Assembly (NCBI GenBank): GCA_030615655.1
Contig: JAUWYU010000004.1
Location: 1 to 25,116, forward strand
Length of the DNA stretch: 25,116 nt
Direction of reading: 5' to 3'
From: Dehalococcoidia bacterium
Lineage (GTDB): Bacteria > Chloroflexota > Dehalococcoidia > Dehalococcoidales > RBG-16-60-22
Part shown: one piece after another, positions 14,965-22,732 of the stretch
Layout of the letters: every line of letters starts with the position of its first letter
How positions within the stretch are numbered: position 1 is the stretch's first letter
Notes under the pieces: model-generated
The model's database searches: none
Told to the model about the DNA's origin: nothing
Seen by the model: the letters and a program-made list of their open reading frames with translations, nothing else
Translations under genes and position numbers: made by a program

Positions 14965-16335
14965 ATGTGGAAGATAATTAAAAAATACGCTCTACCGTTA
15001 TCGATTTGCTTGATACTCCTTTTAACCGTTATTCCTGGCTGCGGCGATGAAGAAGAAGAACCAGCGGTAACGGTACCAGTGGTAACGGAACCAGAAGTAA
15101 CAGAACCAGAAGTAACAGAACCAGAACTAGCACCGGGCCAGCCTGACGACTACTATACTAGAGAGAATATCGTTATTGGTGGGTCAAGACCTCTGACCGG
15201 TGCCAATTCTATTTGGGAGGAAGTGGGGTTCGGCCCAATCTATAAGATGTGGATTGAACAGGTAAATGCCGATGGCGGGCTATATATCGAGGAGTATGGC
15301 AGGAAATTGCCTATAGTATATAAAGACTACATATATGACGACACCAGTGATATAGCCACGATGACCCGACAACTGGAAAGACTGATGACGGTGGACAAGG
15401 TTGACTTCTGTCTACCCCCCGCGTCTACCGCTTCGCTGTTTGCCGCCGCTCCCATATTCAATAAGTACGAGTATATACTGCTGGGGGCCGAGGGTGGCGC
15501 CACCACTATCATGGATATGCTGCCTGCTCTGCCCTACTTCTTTGGCACCCTGAATTACTCCGACCGCTACCAGATACCGGTTTTCGCTGACCTTTGTCTG
15601 GAACTGGGCATTGAGGAAGTGGCGATGATCTGGATCCAAGACCTTCACGGCATAGAGTATTCCGGTGTGGCGGGTGTAGAATTTGCCAATGCCGGAGTTG
15701 AGGTGGTGATGTCTAAGAGCGTCCCGCCGGACGTTTCTGACGTCTCGCTACTCTTGCTGGAGGCTCAGGATTCCGGTGCCGATGCCTTGTGCATGTTCGC
15801 CTATCCCGATCAGAACTTCCTCATTATAGGGACCATGATAGGTATGGGCATTAACTTCGACGCCATTCTGGTCGGCCCCGGGGGCAATATCGCTGCTATG
15901 CCAGGCATTTTTGGTCCTAACATAGAGGGATTAATGTTTGAAGGTGCCTGGAACACGAAATCTGCTCCAGGAGCCCAAGAATTCTATGATTTATTCACCT
16001 CCTACTACGACCCGGGAATAGGTGATTGGTGGGGCCATATACTCTATTGGGGCGGACTGCAGTTCTTTGAGCAGGCTATCGTCGAAGCCGGCACCCTTGA
16101 CCAGTCAGTAATCAGGGACCTCATGGCCACCAAGACGTACGATACGGTCCTGGGACCCACCTGGTTCGATATATTCGGTGACGGTGGCGGACTTCTGGCC
16201 ATTGAGTGTCATGCCGGTGAGATTGGCCAGTGGCAAAGCGGTGTTCCTGAAGTCATCGACCCTCCGAACATATATGGAGCGAAGCGCACCGCACCTCCTA
16301 TCTATCCCAAGCCGGATTGGCCAGTAGCCGAGTAA
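14965..16335 (+). CDS. Liv-type ABC transporter substrate-binding lipoprotein (Peripla_BP_6)
   Basis: This 456-residue protein has a lipoprotein signal peptide with lipobox VIPGC (Cys26). An acidic, Pro-rich linker (27-57) made of VTEPE repeats follows, then a two-lobed family 6 binding domain (about 65-430) beginning VIGGSRPLTGANS. It would be anchored outside the membrane and feed LivHM. The family binds branched-chain amino acids, but also amides, urea and aromatic acids, so the ligand is not assigned. The Trp-rich C-terminal part and extra length over LivJ (about 370 residues) point to a non-amino-acid ligand, as an inference. GAGGAGG before ATG supports the start. Confidence 0.92.
   Translation: MWKIIKKYALPLSICLILLLTVIPGCGDEEEEPAVTVPVVTEPEVTEPEVTEPELAPGQPDDYYTRENIVIGGSRPLTGANSIWEEVGFGPIYKMWIEQVNADGGLYIEEYGRKLPIVYKDYIYDDTSDIATMTRQLERLMTVDKVDFCLPPASTASLFAAAPIFNKYEYILLGAEGGATTIMDMLPALPYFFGTLNYSDRYQIPVFADLCLELGIEEVAMIWIQDLHGIEYSGVAGVEFANAGVEVVMSKSVPPDVSDVSLLLLEAQDSGADALCMFAYPDQNFLIIGTMIGMGINFDAILVGPGGNIAAMPGIFGPNIEGLMFEGAWNTKSAPGAQEFYDLFTSYYDPGIGDWWGHILYWGGLQFFEQAIVEAGTLDQSVIRDLMATKTYDTVLGPTWFDIFGDGGGLLAIECHAGEIGQWQSGVPEVIDPPNIYGAKRTAPPIYPKPDWPVAE
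15067..15126 (+). repeat. Four tandem 15-bp repeats in the lipoprotein linker
   Basis: Units start at 15067, 15082, 15097 and 15112. The last two are identical (GTAACAGAACCAGAA), the second differs by one base and the first is degenerate. They encode VTVPV followed by three VTEPE. Copy number could change by slippage and would only lengthen the tether between the membrane anchor and the binding domain. Confidence 0.9.
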
Positions 16336-16379
16336 ACATAGAGTATAATAATAATATAGAGTATTGTAATAATATCAGG

Positions 16380-16464
16380 CAGGCTGTCTAGAAGGTGTAT
16401 CATAACACCTCTTGAGGGTGGTTGTTTCCTCCCAGGACTTTTCCTGCACCTTATAGGCAGCCTG
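16380..16464 (+). promoter_or_regulatory. Large hairpin between the Liv-type binding protein and livH
   Basis: An 18-nt arm (16380-16397) pairs with 16447-16464 with one G-T pair and one mismatch. An alternative small hairpin uses AGGTGT (16394-16399 region) with ACACCT (16405-16410), so AAGGTG has two mutually exclusive partners. This is the shape of an attenuator or an mRNA-processing site. No T tract follows the large stem, so simple termination is not assured. Confidence 0.55.
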
Positions 16465-16498
16465 TACCTGTGATTGTCAAAGCCAAAAAGCTATTATT

Positions 16499-17362
16499 AT
16501 GGAAACAGTTCTAGACGTAGTGGTTGCCGGTTTATTGCTGGGCGGCATTTTTGCCCTTATTTCCATAGGCTTGAGCCTGCAGTATGGTGTTGCCCGGGTG
16601 CTGAACGTAGCTCACGGCGAATTTATTATGATCGGAGCTTTCGTCACCTGGGTGCTGTTTGAGGCAGGCGTTAACCCGCTGATTTCCCTTATGATTGTCG
16701 GTCCTGGTGCCTTCATAATAGGTTTTATACTTTATCAGGCTATGTTCAACTATATTAGAATCAAGGCACCGTCATTAGATGCCTTTGAGGGCAATTCTAT
16801 TTTAGCCGCTTTTGGTCTCCTCTTCGTCATTCAATATATAGCCTTGATAATCTGGGGTTCTAATATACATGGCTATACTTATTTGGCTTCACCGATCCAT
16901 TTGGGGACGGTGACAGTTGCCACCAACCGCCTGGTAACCCTGGGCTTTACCGTGGTCATAAGTGTTATCTTTTATATCTTTTTAGCCCTCACTCGCCTGG
17001 GCAAAGCCATCCGGGCAGCCGCCCAAGACCCGGCGACGGCGGGACTGATGGGGGTAAACATCAAGCGAGTGCTGGCTATATGCTTTGGCTTTGGTGCCTT
17101 GATGGCTGGTGTTGCCGGCGTACTACTAAGCATGTGCTACCCCATTAATGCATCTATGGGTCTGCACTATACTATAATTGCCATCGTTGTGGTCGTCTTG
17201 GGTGGTATGGGCAGCATCGTTGGCAGCTTTATCGGTGGTTTTATACTGGGTATTGTTGGCAGCATCGTAACCTATTTTGACCCGGGCTTATCTATGGTTG
17301 CCTACTATCTCATCTTCATAATCTTGCTCCTGGTAAGACCGAAAGGAATTATGGGAAAGTAG
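16499..17362 (+). CDS. livH: Branched-chain-type ABC transporter permease, LivH family
   Basis: This 287-residue permease has about eight hydrophobic segments. The N-terminal signature GLLLGGIFALISIGLSLQYG is typical of LivH, and the RAAAQDPATAGLMGVN loop corresponds to the conserved cytoplasmic segment that contacts the ATPases. The length is normal. The ribosome-binding site before this ATG is weak, and the leader carries the large hairpin at 16380-16464, so expression may be lower than that of the binding protein. livM follows after 4 bp. Confidence 0.93.
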   Translation: METVLDVVVAGLLLGGIFALISIGLSLQYGVARVLNVAHGEFIMIGAFVTWVLFEAGVNPLISLMIVGPGAFIIGFILYQAMFNYIRIKAPSLDAFEGNSILAAFGLLFVIQYIALIIWGSNIHGYTYLASPIHLGTVTVATNRLVTLGFTVVISVIFYIFLALTRLGKAIRAAAQDPATAGLMGVNIKRVLAICFGFGALMAGVAGVLLSMCYPINASMGLHYTIIAIVVVVLGGMGSIVGSFIGGFILGIVGSIVTYFDPGLSMVAYYLIFIILLLVRPKGIMGK

Positions 17363-17366
17363 AGAA

Positions 17367-18536
17367 ATGGATATTACCACATTTACATCTAATAAAAGAT
17401 TCCAGATATGGGGGATATCTCTTTTAGTAGTCTTAGCTGCGTTAGCTACTTTGCCCCAATGGGTTGGGTCTTATTACGTCGTACTACTGACTTTCATCTT
17501 AATGTATATACTTATCACCGTAAGCTGGACTATCTTCTCCGGTCCTACCGGCTACATGTCACTGGCTTCGGCAGCCTTCTTCGGGGTCGGCGTATATACT
17601 TCAGCTATATTATTTCCGATGACGGGGGCGGTATTACCCCTGCCGCTCATTATCGTTATTGCCGGTATAATCAGTTTCATACTCGGTCTTCTCGTTGGTG
17701 CCCTGACCTTAAGGCTAAAGGGTATATATTTTGCCATCTTTACTTTCGGGCTCGTTTTGCTCATCCAGCGTTTTCTCCTCTGGTTTGAGATGAACATAAC
17801 TGCCACGCGAGGCCGATTCGTTGCCACTTTAGATAACAACTATATTTATTACGTCATGCTGGTTATTTTCGTGGCGACACTGCTTACCGCCTACTTTATC
17901 CGGCGCTCTAGATTTGGCCTGGCCCTGCAGAGTATCGGAGAGAACGAGGAGGCGGCGGCGCACATTGGCATAAATGTCACTCTGGTGAAGGTTATTATCT
18001 TTGCCATCAGCGCCGTTTTCATGGGGGCGGCGGGGGCAATCATGGCCTCGAAATTGATATATATCGACCCATATATTGCCTTTAATCCACTCCTTTCCTT
18101 CATGCCGGTTTTAATGGCTATCTTTGGTGGCCTGGGGCAGTTTTATGGTCCTATAATAGGCGCGGCTGTTTTTGCCTACCTGCAGGAGTTCCTAAAAACC
18201 GAGTTTCCCTTTGCCTACATGTTCACTTTCGGCCTCGTATTAGTGATGGTGATGGTATTCATGCCCAGTGGACTGGTGGGAATGATACAACGATTGTTGG
18301 CATCCTTAAAAGAAGGGCCTCAAGAAAAATCAACGCCGAGTTGGACACTTATTTTCTCTTTTTTGTTTGGTATTTTAGGCGGGCTAGTAAGTTGGTTCAT
18401 TTTTAGAGAAAGACGAGGTGCAAGAGTTCATCTCAAAGTTGGAGGCGTAGTAACCATTATTGTAATCGCGTTTTATTTAATTCTGCTTCTTTTGGCTTAT
18501 TTAGGAGAATTGAGAAGTGGTTATTTTGGGATATAA
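17367..18536 (+). CDS. livM: Branched-chain-type ABC transporter permease, LivM family, with C-terminal extension
   Basis: This 389-residue permease has the LivM core in residues 1-312: many transmembrane helices, the TGYMSLASAAFFGVGVYTSA signature near 60-80 and the conserved loop IGENEEAAAHIGIN near 190-203. LivM proteins usually end soon after a motif like MPSGLVGM (299-306). This one continues for about 77 residues, with two more predicted helices (about 326-346 and 357-379) and a basic loop between them (RERRGARVHLK). The DNA for the extension (18303-18533) is clearly more AT-rich than the core. It may have been acquired by fusion with a short membrane-protein gene. Confidence 0.92.
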   Translation: MDITTFTSNKRFQIWGISLLVVLAALATLPQWVGSYYVVLLTFILMYILITVSWTIFSGPTGYMSLASAAFFGVGVYTSAILFPMTGAVLPLPLIIVIAGIISFILGLLVGALTLRLKGIYFAIFTFGLVLLIQRFLLWFEMNITATRGRFVATLDNNYIYYVMLVIFVATLLTAYFIRRSRFGLALQSIGENEEAAAHIGINVTLVKVIIFAISAVFMGAAGAIMASKLIYIDPYIAFNPLLSFMPVLMAIFGGLGQFYGPIIGAAVFAYLQEFLKTEFPFAYMFTFGLVLVMVMVFMPSGLVGMIQRLLASLKEGPQEKSTPSWTLIFSFLFGILGGLVSWFIFRERRGARVHLKVGGVVTIIVIAFYLILLLLAYLGELRSGYFGI

Positions 18537-18620
18537 TTATTATAAAGGGAATCTAGAATGGGACGAAGCTTCTGAGCATATATCACTCCGGTTCTTCTTC
18601 ATAAGAAGAGGGAGTATATA

Positions 18621-19388
18621 TTGCCCAGAGGAGTGCCTAGGGAGATAAACGTGCGCATACTTGAAGGTGAAGGTGTAACCAAATATTTCGGGGGACTGGC
18701 CGCCGTTTCCAATGTCGACTTCCATGTCGATGAGGGCGAAATCGTGGGTCTCATCGGTCCCAACGGAGCCGGTAAAACAACGCTGTTCAATCTAATATCG
18801 GCATCTCTTGTTCCCAAACCGGGGGTAATAAAATTTAAAGGTGAAAACATTACCGGCAAAAAACCATATCAAATCTGCCGGATGGGAGTAGCCAGGACAT
18901 TTCAAATGGTTAAAATCTTCACCAATATGCCAGTCCTCGAGAATGTACGGTTGGGCTCGTTCTTCGGGACGCTACCCGGTATGTCATCAGCCGACATCGC
19001 CCGGGAAGCTGCGGAATTGCTGGAGTTCGTAGGATTATCAGCCATGAGTGCCACTCCGGCCAAGGACTTAACCCTGGCCAACCAGAAGCGACTTGAGGTA
19101 GCCAGGGCGCTGGCAACCAGGCCGGAACTGTTGCTGCTTGATGAGCTGATGGCAGGGTTAAACGCCACCGAGATGGCCCAGGCTATGGAACTGGTAAAGA
19201 GGATTCGGGACAAAGGAATTACCATTGTAATGATCGAGCATGTCATGAAAGCCATCATGAGCGTATGTGAACGGATTATCGTGCTCCACCACGGCGAGAA
19301 GATTGCCGAAGGAACGCCACGGGAAATCGCCAACAGCAAAAAGGTCGTTGAAGTCTACTTAGGAGAGCAGGCTGATGCTGGAAGTTAA
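18621..19388 (+). CDS. livG: Branched-chain-type ABC transporter ATPase, LivG family
   Basis: This ATPase has Walker A GPNGAGKT (46-53) and Walker B LLLLDE followed by LMAGLN. The ABC signature reads LTLANQK (150-156) instead of LSGGQ or LSYGQ; comparable LTLA-x-x-K forms occur in a LivG subfamily, so it may still be active. Two starts are plausible: TTG at 18621 after GAGGGAG (255 residues), or GTG at 18651 after AGGGAG (245 residues). The GTG start gives a begin (RILEGEGVTKYFGGL) closer to the family. A small hairpin, CTTCTT/AAGAAG (18594-18608), sits just before the first ribosome-binding site. It overlaps livF by 14 bp. Confidence 0.93.
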   Translation: MPRGVPREINVRILEGEGVTKYFGGLAAVSNVDFHVDEGEIVGLIGPNGAGKTTLFNLISASLVPKPGVIKFKGENITGKKPYQICRMGVARTFQMVKIFTNMPVLENVRLGSFFGTLPGMSSADIAREAAELLEFVGLSAMSATPAKDLTLANQKRLEVARALATRPELLLLDELMAGLNATEMAQAMELVKRIRDKGITIVMIEHVMKAIMSVCERIIVLHHGEKIAEGTPREIANSKKVVEVYLGEQADAGS

Positions 19389-20079
19389 CAATTTATCCAC
19401 ATTCTATGGCAATATTCAAGCCTTGTGGGAGGTATGTTTAACCGTCGAGGAGGGGGAAATAGTCGCTTTGATCGGTGCTAACGGTGCCGGTAAATCGACA
19501 CTTCTCCATACCATATCCGGTTTGATTCATCCCACCTCAGGTAGCATTACATTCCTCGGTCAGAGGATAGACGGCCTGTCATCGCACACCATTGTAGAAC
19601 TCGGAATTTCTCACATACCCGAGGGCAGAAGACTCTTTACCGACATGTCAGTCCGGGAGAACATGGAGATGGGTGCCTATCCCAAGCGAGCCTGGAGCCA
19701 GAAGGACCAAACTCTCGAACAAATATATCAGACATTTCCGATATTAAAAGAAAGAGCAGGACAATTGGCCAGAACTCTGAGCGGTGGCGAGCAGCAGATG
19801 GTGGCGATGGGTCGGGGTCTTATGTCAAGGCCGAAACTGTGCATTATCGATGAGCCGTCAAATGGTCTGGCACCGAGACTGGTATTAGAAGTCTTTCAAA
19901 TAATAGAATCCCTCCGTGAGCAGGGAATCACTATCTTTCTGATTGAGCAAAATGTTCGACATACCCTGGAGATAGCCGACCGGGCATACGTGCTGGAAAA
20001 CGGCCGGGTGACTCTGGACGGAACCTGCAAAGAGCTCCTCAAAAGCGATCACGTGAGGAAAGCCTATTTAGGGCTATAG
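19375..20079 (+). CDS. livF: Branched-chain-type ABC transporter ATPase, LivF family
   Basis: This 234-residue ATPase has Walker A GANGAGKS (34-41), the signature LSGGEQQ (135-141), Walker B LCIIDEP (155-161) and the switch His region IEQNVRHTL. The LivF-specific HIPEGRRLF is near 80-88. It would pair with LivG to power the LivHM channel. Its ATG lies inside the livG end, so translation is coupled. It is the last gene of the importer; the SDR genes follow after 209 bp with their own putative promoter. Confidence 0.95.
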   Translation: MLEVNNLSTFYGNIQALWEVCLTVEEGEIVALIGANGAGKSTLLHTISGLIHPTSGSITFLGQRIDGLSSHTIVELGISHIPEGRRLFTDMSVRENMEMGAYPKRAWSQKDQTLEQIYQTFPILKERAGQLARTLSGGEQQMVAMGRGLMSRPKLCIIDEPSNGLAPRLVLEVFQIIESLREQGITIFLIEQNVRHTLEIADRAYVLENGRVTLDGTCKELLKSDHVRKAYLGL

Positions 20080-20223
20080 CTTGGATGATTTGAAGCACCG
20101 CGATTAAGCAACTGGTAAGCCTTCGTCACCCCTCAGGTACGAGGAACCCCTTAAATTAAAGATATAGCCCGGACTATCCCACAGTGCCCCACGAACCGGT
20201 AAATCTATAATAAATCGCGTGAT

Positions 20224-20253
20224 TTCACTATACCCTTCAATATGTTATATAAT
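20224..20253 (+). promoter_or_regulatory. Probable promoter of the SDR pair
   Basis: TATAAT (20248-20253) is exact; TTCACT (20224-20229), 18 bp upstream, is a weak -35 with four of six matches. The start near 20260 gives a leader of about 29 nt. Read-through from livF is also possible, because no terminator is evident in the gap. Confidence 0.45.
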
Positions 20254-20288
20254 GATGTCTGCAAATCATATAATAACAGGAGGAAACA

Positions 20289-21050
20289 ATGGACCTGGGT
20301 TTTAAAGGCAAGGTAGCGCTGGTCACCGGTGCCGGCAGCCAGATAGGATTTGGCAAAGCGATATCTCTTCTACTGGCGAAAGAAGGGTGCGACGCGGTTG
20401 CCATCACCGATATCAATCTCGATGACGCAAAATTAACCGCAGAAGAGGTGAAAGCCCTCGGCTGCAAGTCCATAGCTGTTAAATCAGATGTTACAAACAA
20501 AGCTGAAGTCCAGGAAATGGTCAAGAAGGTTATCGACGAGTACGGCAAGATTGACATCCTTCTCAACGTCGCCGGTGCTATCCTCGGTGGAGGCCCCCTG
20601 GAATCACAACAGGAAGAGCTCTGGGATAAGGAAGTCGGCCTGAACCTCTATGGCACGATGCTCGTCAGCCAGGCAGTTCTCCCCTACATGAAAAACCAGA
20701 ATTACGGTGTCATTGTCAACATCGGCTCTGGCAGCAGCCATATGTACAGTCACGGTGTGTCCACGTACGCTATGGCTAAGGCCGCCATTGATACCTTCAC
20801 CAAACAGATGGCTACCGTGGAAGCCAAGATCGGCATACGGGTTAACTGTGTCGCCCCCGGCCCCTCACCTACCAATTTCATCAAGGCCCCCGATAAACAG
20901 GCGGTGGTGGACATGCTGGCCAAGCAAATACCGATGGGCAGAGGTGCCACACCGGCAGATATCGCCAACGCCGCCATCTTCTTCGCGTCAGACATCTCCG
21001 GCTATATCACCGGGCAGGTCCTTCATGTTTCCGGCGGCTCGATAATGTAA
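20289..21050 (+). CDS. Short-chain dehydrogenase/reductase (SDR), first of a tandem pair
   Basis: This 253-residue classical SDR is soluble and oxidises or reduces an alcohol/ketone pair. The nucleotide-binding motif is TGAGSQIGFG (13-22). Asp41 at the end of the second strand (VAITDIN) indicates NAD(H) preference. The NNAG motif is altered to NVAG (93-96). The catalytic Ser147, Tyr160 and Lys164 are all present, and the tail has the family's TGQVLHVSGG. The substrate is unknown; hydroxyacyl-CoA or cyclic alcohol substrates are common in related anaerobe proteins. AGGAGG before ATG supports the start. The second SDR begins 29 bp downstream. Confidence 0.93.
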   Translation: MDLGFKGKVALVTGAGSQIGFGKAISLLLAKEGCDAVAITDINLDDAKLTAEEVKALGCKSIAVKSDVTNKAEVQEMVKKVIDEYGKIDILLNVAGAILGGGPLESQQEELWDKEVGLNLYGTMLVSQAVLPYMKNQNYGVIVNIGSGSSHMYSHGVSTYAMAKAAIDTFTKQMATVEAKIGIRVNCVAPGPSPTNFIKAPDKQAVVDMLAKQIPMGRGATPADIANAAIFFASDISGYITGQVLHVSGGSIM

Positions 21051-21079
21051 TCATATGTTAACTATGTAAGGAGGTAATC

Positions 21080-21838
21080 ATGGACCTGGGACTTAAAGAC
21101 AAGGTAGCACTGGTCACCGGTGCCGGCAGCCAGATAGGGTTCGGCAAGGCAATAGCACTGACTCTGGCCAGGGAAGGCTGCGACGTAATCGTAAATGCTT
21201 TACACATAGAAGGCGCCCAGAAAACATCAGATGAGGTCGCGGCTCTGGGGCGTAAGTCCATAGCCATTAAAGCCGATGTCACCAAGAAGGCCGAAGTGGA
21301 CGAAATGTTCAAGAAGGCCCTGGCCGAATTCGGCAGGATAGATATACTGGTAAACAATGCTGGCGCCATGCACATGGGAGGCTTCTTCCTGAACCAGAAA
21401 GAAGAGACCTGGGACAAAGACTTAAATCTAAATATCAAGGGCACCATGTTCTGTTGCCAGGCGGTGCTCCCAGGCATGATGGAGCGCAAGTACGGCAAGA
21501 TTATCAATATAACATCCAGTGTCGCCAAGCAGTCTTTCCCCGGCGTATCCACTTACGGTATGTCCAAGGCGGCAATGTACGTCTTCACCAGAGGCCTGGC
21601 GAAGATGGTTATATCACAGGGAATAACGGTTAACAGTGTCGCTCCGGGATGGTCGATTACTAATTTTGATAAGACCGACCCCGAGGAACTACTAAAGCGT
21701 TTCATACCGGAAACCCCGATAGGCAGAGGTGCCACCCCCCAGGATATAGCTAATACGGTAACCTTCCTGGTATCCGACGTTTCCGAAGATATTGTCGGCC
21801 AGATTATCTGCGTTGACGGCGGCTGTACCATGCAGTAA
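21080..21838 (+). CDS. Short-chain dehydrogenase/reductase (SDR), second of a tandem pair
   Basis: This 252-residue classical SDR is a paralogue of the gene before it and shares the start MDLG-x-K-x-KVALVTGAGSQIGFGKAI. It has the canonical NNAG (92-95) and the catalytic Ser146, Tyr159 and Lys163. The acidic residue that selects NAD at the end of the second strand is missing (VIVNALH), so cofactor preference may differ from its neighbour. The two enzymes may run successive or opposite steps on related substrates, which is an inference. AAGGAGG precedes ATG. Over its first 60 bp the DNA is unusually close to the first SDR, while later parts are more diverged. Confidence 0.93.
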   Translation: MDLGLKDKVALVTGAGSQIGFGKAIALTLAREGCDVIVNALHIEGAQKTSDEVAALGRKSIAIKADVTKKAEVDEMFKKALAEFGRIDILVNNAGAMHMGGFFLNQKEETWDKDLNLNIKGTMFCCQAVLPGMMERKYGKIINITSSVAKQSFPGVSTYGMSKAAMYVFTRGLAKMVISQGITVNSVAPGWSITNFDKTDPEELLKRFIPETPIGRGATPQDIANTVTFLVSDVSEDIVGQIICVDGGCTMQ

Positions 21839-21891
21839 TCACAAAATAGTAAATATTTCGTAAACAAAATATCTGCCAAGCTGAGCTAATC

Positions 21892-21920
21892 TTGACAAAT
21901 GGCATGTATTGTACTAAAAT
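21892..21920 (+). promoter_or_regulatory. Promoter of the candidate structured RNA
   Basis: TTGACA (21892-21897) and TAAAAT (21915-21920) are 17 bp apart. No gene of normal size follows on this strand before the terminator at 22151-22189, so the product appears to be a short RNA starting near 21927. Confidence 0.65.
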
Positions 21921-21926
21921 AGGCCA

Positions 21927-22190
21927 GAAGCTCAAGGCACAACCTGAATTCGCTTCGGGAGGTGTATGATGAGACTTCACGGATTACTAGGAGTTTGGCA
22001 GGTGGACAGGTGATGCCCTGTTTTTTGGCAGGGCGAGTGGAAGACGGACTCGACTCGAACAATTAAATAAGAGGCCGGTCTGAATAACAGAGGCCTGATA
22101 CGGTGGTGATCACCGCAAATGAGTTGAGTTCGATACCCGTCAGTCTTGTGAGTGGAGGTTGCTGAAAAGGCAGCCTCCACTATTATTTAG
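21927..22190 (+). ncRNA. Candidate structured non-coding RNA, about 260 nt, unknown family
   Basis: The region lies between a good promoter and a strong terminator. It contains GCCCTG/CAGGGC (22015-22020 with 22029-22034), a long-range 10-bp stem ACTCGACTCG (22048-22057) with TGAGTTGAGT (22120-22129, two G-T pairs), and inside that stem two hairpins, AGGCC/GGCCT (22072-22096) and CGGTG/CACCG (22101-22115). I compared it by eye with tmRNA, RNase P, SRP, 6S and common riboswitch cores and found no match. A 15-codon frame with GGGAGG before it (21966-22013, starting MMRLHGLLGV) could be a leader peptide. Nothing downstream on the strand would be regulated, because the next gene is opposite. All structure was found by eye. 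Confidence 0.45.
22151..22189 (+). terminator. Terminator of the candidate RNA
   Basis: A 12-bp stem (22151-22162 with 22170-22181, one G-T pair) closes a 7-nt loop TGAAAAG and is followed by TATTATTTA. The stem contains GTGGAGG/CCTCCAC. On the opposite strand no T tract follows, so it serves the plus strand. Confidence 0.75.
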
Positions 22191-22203
22191 AACCAGCCTC
22201 GCC

Positions 22204-22497
22204 CTAATCGCCCCCATTCCCCAGCTCGCTGAGAATCGTGTTATCTAACAGCTCACTATAAAACTCGGCGATATCTTCGTCGTAAATTTTGCTCTTAACC
22301 TTCAGAAACGGCTGAATAAGAGACTCTCGATATATCTTCTCAATATCCGGCAGAAGGTCCAGGAAGCTCTGAGTCACATTCCCCGATAATTCGCTTATAT
22401 TGTCGGTTTCAGCCCGTATCGGGATAACCGTCTTGGCACCAAATAGAAGCAAGCCGCAGACCATTATTCCACAGATAAAGCTAATGGCCATCTTCAA
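22204..22497 (-). CDS. Small exported or membrane-anchored protein, unknown function
   Basis: This 97-residue protein is not recognised. Residues 3-24 form one hydrophobic helix (ISFICGIMVCGLLLFGAK), either a signal anchor or a signal peptide; the rest is acidic and helical (SFLDLLPDIEKIYRESL). A Cys at residue 14 lies mid-helix and does not form a good lipobox. The TTG at 22495-22497 has GGGGG 9 nt upstream and fits better than the ATG two codons later. It is a single gene, convergent with the candidate RNA. The reading is modestly supported by start, composition and a plausible membrane segment. Confidence 0.55.
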   Translation of the reverse strand: MKMAISFICGIMVCGLLLFGAKTVIPIRAETDNISELSGNVTQSFLDLLPDIEKIYRESLIQPFLKVKSKIYDEDIAEFYSELLDNTILSELGNGGD

Positions 22498-22640
22498 CGT
22501 AATTATCCCCCAATCTTAGCAAGCGTATAATCCCAGACTATAAGTTAATTCTGACACACGATTATAAACGTCGATATAAAGACCATAAAGATTACATAAA
22601 GGTCTGGTTAATTTTATATAAAGAATCGGCCTGCTTGCCC

Positions 22641-22670
22641 TTGACATCATACCTGGTCCACACCTACAAT
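22641..22670 (+). promoter_or_regulatory. Promoter of the Rpe-like gene
   Basis: TTGACA (22641-22646) and TACAAT (22665-22670) are 18 bp apart. The start near 22677 gives a leader of about 56 nt. The remaining bases of the 235-bp gap (22498-22640) show no gene. Confidence 0.6.
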
Positions 22671-22732
22671 AACGGCAGCAGAAGCACTCCCGATTCCAGT
22701 ATCCCTACTCAAGTATTTTTTCAGGAGGCAAC

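Noticed and set aside
22121..22140. T-loop-like GTTCGATACC in the candidate RNA, suggesting a tRNA or tmRNA
   Set aside because: The flanking bases do not form a T-stem, and there is no matching acceptor stem or CCA end.
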